The translations under genes were made by a program, and so were the position numbers. Of a DNA stretch of 64,000 nucleotides, positions 59,116-64,000 are shown piece by piece. Origin of the DNA: Acidisarcina sp963790505 (GTDB taxonomy: Bacteria > Acidobacteriota > Terriglobia > Terriglobales > Acidobacteriaceae); contig CAWBOT010000004.1 of assembly GCA_963790505.1 (NCBI GenBank), positions 1 to 64,000 on the forward strand, read 5' to 3'. The notes below the pieces were generated by a model. The model searched no databases. It saw only the letters and a program-made list of their open reading frames with translations, and was not told where the DNA came from. The first letter of the stretch is position 1. The number at the start of each line of letters is the position of its first letter.

Positions 59116-59949
59116 ATGGCAACAGTTGACGAGATCGTTGAAGATGCCGAGGGTGAGATGGTCGCCGCCACGGCGAAGCAGGCCGCCCGCAATAGCGTTA
59201 AGATCGACCCCGCGAGCGCGGAAGCATTCATCGCCGAGAAACATATCGGCGAACGCATCAAGCGCCTGCGGCTGAAGAAATCAATGGGGCTGGTGGAGTT
59301 GGGCCGCCACACGGGGCTTTCCGCAAGTTTCCTCTCCCAACTGGAGACCGGTCGAGTGGTGCCGACGCTCCGCAACCTGGCCCGGATTGCGATGGTCTTC
59401 AGCAAGGACCTTACCTACTTTTTTGAGACCGAGCCCAGCACCCTGTTTCGGGTGCACCGCAAAAAAGAGCGGGTGCGCCTGCCCCAGAGCGGCGTTGACG
59501 ACCCAACGTATTACTTCGAGAGCCTCGGCTACATGGTTCCAGACCGCCAGCTCGACCCCTACTTTGCGGAATTCATTCCGCTCAAGAAGACGACCGACGT
59601 GCGCCCCCACGTCCATCCTGGATACGAGTTCCTTTACATGCTGGACGGAGAATTGGAAATCCGCCACGCCGACAAGGTTTACACTCTCGAACCCGGGGAT
59701 GGAGTCTATTTCGACGCAAGCACACCCCATGCCTACAGGTGTTTAAGCCGCATCCCCGCAGCCGCGATCATCGTCACCATGCATCAGCAGGCAGGCGCCC
59801 AACCGGCGATGAGCCTACGGCCCATGGGGGCGATGATGGCCGCGCGGTCCCGCCCGGTGGCCACCGGTTTGACTCGTTCGCCGCTTGCCGCTCAACGGAT
59901 TGCGAGCGAGTCGGGGACAGCCGGAGCTACCACGACCATTGGCTCGTAA
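59116..59949 (+). CDS. XRE-family regulator with cupin domain
   Basis: A transcriptional regulator that probably senses a small molecule. The 277 residues after GGAGGTGGGAG have an acidic N-terminus, a helix-turn-helix (about 45-100: IGERIKRLRLKKSMGLVELG, then LSASFLSQLETGRVVPTLRN), and a cupin barrel (about 145-225) with metal-ligand-like VRPHVHPGYEFLYML and LEPGDGVYFDASTPHAY. The tail is Ala/Arg-rich. It faces SDR and zinc-ribbon genes but no obvious target cluster. A terminator follows. Confidence 0.9.
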   Translation: MATVDEIVEDAEGEMVAATAKQAARNSVKIDPASAEAFIAEKHIGERIKRLRLKKSMGLVELGRHTGLSASFLSQLETGRVVPTLRNLARIAMVFSKDLTYFFETEPSTLFRVHRKKERVRLPQSGVDDPTYYFESLGYMVPDRQLDPYFAEFIPLKKTTDVRPHVHPGYEFLYMLDGELEIRHADKVYTLEPGDGVYFDASTPHAYRCLSRIPAAAIIVTMHQQAGAQPAMSLRPMGAMMAARSRPVATGLTRSPLAAQRIASESGTAGATTTIGS

Positions 59950-59982
59950 GAAAGCTCAATGAGTTGGAATCAATTTGATGGG

Positions 59983-60018
59983 GACCGGTTCGTTTGTTCT
60001 TGCGGACCGGTCTTTTTT
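59983..60018 (+). terminator. Rho-independent terminator after the XRE-cupin gene
   Basis: GACCGGT (59983-59989) pairs with ACCGGTC (60006-60012), followed by a run of T (60013-60018). Confidence 0.8.
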
Positions 60019-60024
60019 GTTGCG

Positions 60025-60831
60025 CTACTGTGAGGCGGATGAGGCGAATTCGTCGGCCGCTTCGGGTTTCGCTTTTGGCGCCCGCTTCTTCTTCACTGGT
60101 ACAACCGGTGGCGGCGGAGGCGGTTCAAGCGATGGATCGTAGTAAAGAAGCCGGGCGCAGCTCTCGCAGGTAAGCAGCTGGCCGCTGCGGATCTGGTTCC
60201 ATATTTGCGGCCGCAGGTACATCTGGCATGCCAGGCAGCGCTGACCCTGAACTCTCGCGAGGCCGGTCTTTCGCGATGAACTCGCAACCCGGTCGTAGGT
60301 GATCAGGATCGAATCGTCGATTTCTTTTCGATGCTCTGCTCGCTCACTCTTAAGAGCGTCGAGCTTTGCCTGCTGCTCGGTGGCAGCTTCGCGAGCTACT
60401 TTCTGTTGCTGCTCGACCAGACCCTGCTCTTCGGTCAAAGCCGCGGTAGCTGCGGTGCGGGAACTCTGTAGCGCTTCGATACGCTCCATCGCCTGAATTT
60501 GCTGGTCTTCGATCTTGCGGGCTTCCGCCTCGGCAAAGTCGATCTCATGCTGTAGGGCGCGGAATTCGTCGTTGGTCTTGACGCTACCGCTCTGGCCGCG
60601 ATATTTCAGGATTTTTTGTTGAATGTCGGCGAGGTCGCTATCCAGCCGGCGGCGGCGCTGTTCTTCCGCCGCAAGCGCCTTCTCTGCCTCGTCGAGAGAT
60701 GCCTTGCGGCCTCTGACCTTCTCTTCAAGGGAGGCGATATGCTTCGGCAACTCGGCGATGGAATGAAGCAGCTGGCCGATCTGCTCATCGACTTTCTGTA
60801 GGCGAATTAAGTGCTCGAGTCCAGCATCCAT
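60025..60831 (-). CDS. Coiled-coil protein with C4 zinc ribbon
   Basis: 268 residues. Residues 1-170 form a long coiled coil with typical opening (LEHLIRLQKVDEQIGQLLHS) and the conserved KTNDEFRALQHEIDFAEAEA segment. A zinc ribbon follows (QRCLACQMYLRPQIWNQIRS, then TCESCARLLYYD) with two CxxC pairs. The C-terminus is Pro- and Lys-rich. This family is widespread and thought to bind nucleic acid or the ribosome, but no function is firm for this member. Confidence 0.88.
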   Translation of the reverse strand: MDAGLEHLIRLQKVDEQIGQLLHSIAELPKHIASLEEKVRGRKASLDEAEKALAAEEQRRRRLDSDLADIQQKILKYRGQSGSVKTNDEFRALQHEIDFAEAEARKIEDQQIQAMERIEALQSSRTAATAALTEEQGLVEQQQKVAREAATEQQAKLDALKSERAEHRKEIDDSILITYDRVASSSRKTGLARVQGQRCLACQMYLRPQIWNQIRSGQLLTCESCARLLYYDPSLEPPPPPPVVPVKKKRAPKAKPEAADEFASSASQ

Positions 60832-60972
60832 GCGGTTCCCTTAGTTTAACATGGCGGCTCTGCGCGATGCGCCACGATCGGATCAACCGTTGCGGGCCTA
60901 AATTCCAACATCACCCTCCGCGGGCCTGGCTCCCCTGTCGACGGGCTTGTCGCAGTCCCCACTTAGCGCATT

Positions 60973-62190
60973 TCAGTCAACCATCACTCTCGGTACCCGT
61001 GCCGCGATGTTGCACAGTACCTCGTACGGAATCGTCCCCTCAAGCTCCGCCAGATCGCTGGCGGTAATTACCTCATCTCCCTGCCTGCCGATCACCACCG
61101 CCTCGTCGCCGATCTCCACCCCGAGGACGTCAGTCACGTCGAGGATTGTCTGGTCCATCGACACCCTTCCCGCGATCGGCGCGCGCCGTCCGCGCACCAG
61201 CACGCCGCCCCGGTTCGACAGCTGACGGCTCAAGCCGTCGGCATAGCCCATCGGCAGCAGCGCCAACCGGGTAGATCGCGTCGCGCAATAGGTGGAGTTG
61301 TATCCTGCCGAATCTCCCGCCTCGATCGTGCGAAGCGATGTGATGCGGGTCTTCCACGCCAGCACCGGAGATAACTTCGCCGGGACGCGCTCTATCCCGA
61401 CCGACCCACGACCGCTAAAGCGAGGCTCGTATCCATAAAGCGATAGCCCAGGACGCAACATCAGTCGCGCTCCAATCCGGTTAGCCGCCGCGCGCAGCGG
61501 AGCAAGGTGGTCGCCCACCAAAATCGTCGCGGAGTTCCCCGCATGTATCCATGCGGGTCGAAGACTCTGGGCCTCGATCACAGCCAGCGCCGCTTCGAAA
61601 CGCACGCGCTGCCGGTTGGTCTCCTCGCCGTCCAGCACCTCCGGGGCGCTGAAGTGGGTCGCAACACCATCCAGCCGCAGGGCAGAGTTTGAACGGAATC
61701 TCATTAGAAATTCCTGAAGCGCGTCTGCGCGCAGCGACAGCCCCTGCCGCGACATCCCGGTATCCAGCTCCAGATGGACCGGCAACGATTGCGCACGAAG
61801 CGCGAGACGCCTCGCCGCTGCCTCAAGCAAGTCGAGATGAAAATGCTCCCAGACGATCGGCGTGAGCCGATATTCGATCGCTGCCTCGGCCTCGCCGTGC
61901 CAGATACCTGACATCACCAGGATCTGCGCGTCAGGGCAGACCGCGCGGGCTCTTACGCCCTCCTCGACCGAGGTGACGCCCAGCCACTCCGTGCCTGCGC
62001 CGGCCAGTGCCTGTGCGCATTCGCGCATGCCATGCCCGTAGGCGTTGGCCTTCACCACAGCCAGCACCGCCGCGTCGGACGAAGCCTTGCGCGACGAGGA
62101 CAGACCGTCCTGAAGCATCCGGCAAAGCTCCATGTAATTGGCGATCAGGTTGCGGCGGGAAATTTCAACCCAGACAGGACGAGTGTGCAT
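60973..62190 (-). CDS. alr: Alanine racemase
   Basis: PLP enzyme supplying D-Ala for peptidoglycan. The 405 residues from ATG 62190 show WVEISRRNLIANYMEL, the Schiff-base Lys in LAVVKANAYGHGM, LDTGMSRQG, and the catalytic Tyr in AGYNSTYCATRSTRLALLPM with GYADGLSRQLSN. The C-terminal domain has RVSMDQTILDVTD. About 30 residues longer than the E. coli enzyme, mainly in a loop after residue 25. Confidence 0.96.
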   Translation of the reverse strand: MHTRPVWVEISRRNLIANYMELCRMLQDGLSSSRKASSDAAVLAVVKANAYGHGMRECAQALAGAGTEWLGVTSVEEGVRARAVCPDAQILVMSGIWHGEAEAAIEYRLTPIVWEHFHLDLLEAAARRLALRAQSLPVHLELDTGMSRQGLSLRADALQEFLMRFRSNSALRLDGVATHFSAPEVLDGEETNRQRVRFEAALAVIEAQSLRPAWIHAGNSATILVGDHLAPLRAAANRIGARLMLRPGLSLYGYEPRFSGRGSVGIERVPAKLSPVLAWKTRITSLRTIEAGDSAGYNSTYCATRSTRLALLPMGYADGLSRQLSNRGGVLVRGRRAPIAGRVSMDQTILDVTDVLGVEIGDEAVVIGRQGDEVITASDLAELEGTIPYEVLCNIAARVPRVMVD

Positions 62191-62253
62191 GAGGTGTCTC
62201 TATCGTACCCGCGAGAGGCCGGGCGGCCGCCGAAGATCACGCGGGCCATCGCC

Positions 62254-62295
62254 CAAAAACAAATGGAGGAGACGGCTGCAAGTCCATCTCCTCCA
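62254..62295 (-). terminator. Terminator of the HU gene (minus strand)
   Basis: On the minus strand TGGAGGAGA (62295-62287) pairs with TCTCCTCCA (62272-62264); TTTGTTTTT follows (62263-62255). A perfect 9-bp stem with a T-rich tail. Confidence 0.75.
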
Positions 62296-62400
62296 AGGCG
62301 CTTCTAATTTGTCCGCTTCCTGATCTGGTGCCAGGTCACGGTGCCTCCGTTGGTGCAATTCAATGCCCAGAGCACAATGCGCCCAACGATCGCCGCGAAA

Positions 62401-62697
62401 CTACTTCTTCGGCGGCGCGATCGTGTCCTTGGCTGCCTTGGCCACGCGGAACTTCACTACCGTCTTCGCCTTGATCTTGATCTGCTCGCCGGTCTGCGGA
62501 TTGCGGCCGATGCGCGCCTTGCGTTCTGCCTTTACCAGCCGTCCGAGGCCGGGAATGACGAAAACGCCGTTCTTCTTGGTTTCCTTGACCGCGGTTTCCG
62601 CGAGCAGGTCGAGGAACGCCGCCGACTGCTTGTTAGTCAATTCCAGCTTTTCCGCCATCTGCCGTACCAGCGCTGTCTTGGTGAGTGTTGTTGCCAT
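62401..62697 (-). CDS. HU-family DNA-binding protein
   Basis: A 98-residue nucleoid protein. ATG 62697 (MATTLTKTALVRQMAEKLEL) follows AGGAGG, which decides the start against the longer frame to 62751. The DNA-binding arm segment GLGRLVKAERKARIGRNPQT then GEQIKIKAKTVVKFRVAKAA replaces the usual GRNPKTGE block well. With the histone-like protein near 4 kb, this window holds two nucleoid proteins. Confidence 0.94.
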   Translation of the reverse strand: MATTLTKTALVRQMAEKLELTNKQSAAFLDLLAETAVKETKKNGVFVIPGLGRLVKAERKARIGRNPQTGEQIKIKAKTVVKFRVAKAAKDTIAPPKK

Positions 62698-62827
62698 TCG
62701 AAAAATCCTCCTGTGTCTTGCTGTCTTGAAATCTGATTCCTGGAGCGCCACGATTCTATCTTGGCAGGGTCGTCATCTTCTGCAAAAGTCCAGTGTTTAC
62801 GCTGCTTTCAGAGAACCCACGCGCTTA

Positions 62828-62856
62828 ACGATGCTGCTTTGAAAAACATTTGTCAA
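62828..62856 (-). promoter_or_regulatory. Candidate promoter of the HU gene
   Basis: A perfect TTGACA on the minus strand (62856-62851). The -10 region is weak (CATCGT at 17-bp spacing, 62833-62828), so only the -35 box is persuasive. Confidence 0.35.
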
Positions 62857-62962
62857 TGGTAAAACCAGAGTTTCCACAGGTTTTCTTAGGGTTTTTTAGG
62901 GTTTTCTGGAATTTTCGTCGATTTTGGCCGCTTTTCCCACTATGGGAGTGCTCCCGCACTCG

Positions 62963-63730
62963 CTAATACAAGGGAAACAACGGCTGCCGTTTCTCTTTCG
63001 GCGCTGCGGTGAGCGGCCGGTTCAGCAGCGCCACGAGCGGCGCGGCAGCGCGAAAGTGCGCAACGATCTTCTTCACCAGGCCCGGCGCCAACGCCTGCTC
63101 GGCGGGCAGCGTTGCGAAGACCGCCCATTGCCGGCACTTCAGCAGATCCATCGCCGGATGCTCCTTGGGAAAGCCCTTTGGAGGGCGCGAAAGCATTTCA
63201 CCATGGTCCGGCTTAAACAGCCGCAGCAGCTTCTTTTCGTTCAACAGACTTCGCAACTCTTCATGATGATCGAGTAGAAAAGTCCGGATCGCCATTAGCT
63301 GTTCCCGCTCCGGCATGTAGACGCCGGCGGCCATCACCAACTCATTCGCAGCCAGGTGGAAGTAAAACCCGCCCCCCGAGGTCTTCTCCAGACCATGCTG
63401 CGACCACCACGCGGCAACCCGATTCTTATACGGGGTCTTATCGTTCGAGAACCGCGTATCGCGGTATATGCGCATCATGCATTTTGGCGCCGGCCTCACG
63501 TGAGCGGGCGCAAACTCCACCATCGCCCCCGTGACCCCTTCGATCACCTTGAGCATCGGTGCTTTAAGCACCGACTCAAAGAGCGGCTTACGCGGATCGA
63601 ACCAATCTCTCCGGTTGTTGCGCTTCAAAGCGCGAAGAAACTTCAGCGACTCTTCGCTGAAGCAGGGGCTTATCTCAGGCGGCGCGGGCTTCGCCAAATG
63701 CTGTTTCCTTGATGTCTTTTTCGCTGTCAC
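62963..63730 (-). CDS. DUF2461 family protein
   Basis: 255 residues with the DUF2461 (TIGR02453) signature: SLKFLRALKRNNRRDWFDPR, MRIYRDTRFSNDKTPYKNRV, FYFHLAANELVMAAGVYMPE. The N-terminus is basic and Lys-rich. The function is unknown. Probably monocistronic; it lies 265 bp upstream of the HU start on the same strand. Confidence 0.86.
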   Translation of the reverse strand: MTAKKTSRKQHLAKPAPPEISPCFSEESLKFLRALKRNNRRDWFDPRKPLFESVLKAPMLKVIEGVTGAMVEFAPAHVRPAPKCMMRIYRDTRFSNDKTPYKNRVAAWWSQHGLEKTSGGGFYFHLAANELVMAAGVYMPEREQLMAIRTFLLDHHEELRSLLNEKKLLRLFKPDHGEMLSRPPKGFPKEHPAMDLLKCRQWAVFATLPAEQALAPGLVKKIVAHFRAAAPLVALLNRPLTAAPKEKRQPLFPLY

Positions 63731-63927
63731 ACCAGGATTTTACGGCTTCGGCCGCGTGGCAGCCAGCAGGCCCGCGGTGTCGCGCGGGCCGGCCGTCGGA
63801 GGACGCGAAAGACTTTGAAGGAAGACGATCATCCAAATCATCTCGTCCCGTGACATCTACGACTAACCTATTACTCGCCGGGATTTATTGGTCGCGCCGT
63901 CGCCGACCGGCTGTACTCTTACTACGT

Positions 63928-64000
63928 ATGACTACGAGCACGCGCCGCATCTTCGTCAGTCTTCTCTACCTGCTTCCCTGGGCACTCGTGCTCGGCTGCA
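63928..64000 (+). CDS. Start of a membrane or lipoprotein gene, cut by window edge
   Basis: ATG 63928 opens MTTSTRRIFVSLLYLLPWAL, followed by VLGC. The hydrophobic stretch could be a lipoprotein signal (LVLGC) or a first TM helix such as in an MFS transporter. Only 24 codons are visible, so I cannot decide. Confidence 0.5.
   Translation, partial: MTTSTRRIFVSLLYLLPWALVLGC

Overview
The window looks like chromosomal DNA of an Acidobacteriota bacterium, most likely the Terriglobia/Acidobacteriaceae group. It is GC-rich and genes are packed on both strands. Pointers to this group are a secreted von Willebrand-type protein of the acidobacterial VWFA class, a GH27 enzyme with an extra N-terminal beta domain, an ATP-dependent DNA ligase, an Ala/Lys-rich histone-like protein and a DUF5995 protein. 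The assignment is inferred from gene content; no rRNA lies in the window.

Layout. 1-6.5 kb: lepA (cut by the left edge), a LysM lytic transglycosylase, a histone H1-like protein, tRNA-Ile2(CAU) and murJ. 6.5-8 kb: a Phd/VapC-type toxin-antitoxin pair and an orphan protein with a possible PD-(D/E)XK site. 8-19.6 kb: aconitase, then exported catabolic or surface proteins (GH27 alpha-galactosidase, VWFA protein, phospholipase C/acid phosphatase, Tat-exported multicopper oxidase). 19.6-30.6 kb: a long leftward block with a PDZ-membrane-GAF-PP2C phosphatase, a DUF2905 protein, a membrane protein, leuS, lipA, a small membrane protein, a c-type cytochrome, purN, purM and two STAS proteins. 30.7-39 kb: an exported alpha/beta hydrolase, an RlmI-like methyltransferase, hsp20, clpB, prmC and prfA. 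39-48.3 kb: a secreted unknown, ATP-dependent DNA ligase, a CDF transporter, vapBC, a TonB-C-type secreted protein and hslVU. 48.3-50.6 kb: a small accessory island with a truncated IS5-type element, closed by a second, diverged copy of the hslU 3' end. 50.6-64 kb: a PLP decarboxylase, a metallophosphoesterase, transaldolase, a FAH-family enzyme, a lipoprotein, a TIGR01777-type SDR, an XRE-cupin regulator, a zinc-ribbon coiled-coil protein, alanine racemase, HU, DUF2461 and the start of a membrane or lipoprotein gene.

How genes work together. Several sets make functional sense: lytic transglycosylase, MurJ and alanine racemase in peptidoglycan metabolism; Hsp20, ClpB and HslVU in protein quality control; PrfA with its methylase PrmC in termination; purM-purN in purine synthesis; and the PP2C phosphatase with two STAS proteins in possible partner switching.

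Two observations stand out. The first is the 75-bp duplicated hslU end bounding the island. Its differences from hslU all fall at third codon positions, so it looks like a remnant of another functional hslU allele. The second is a cluster of single-base frameshifts (lipA, cytochrome, purN, clpB, prfA) between about 27 and 39 kb. In each case one-base corrections restore the family sequence. Sequencing error is the likeliest cause, so these genes should not be read as true pseudogenes without checking. I found no convincing, wholly new multigene system. The hslU-flanked island and the orphan putative nuclease next to the toxin-antitoxin pair are the best candidates for follow-up.
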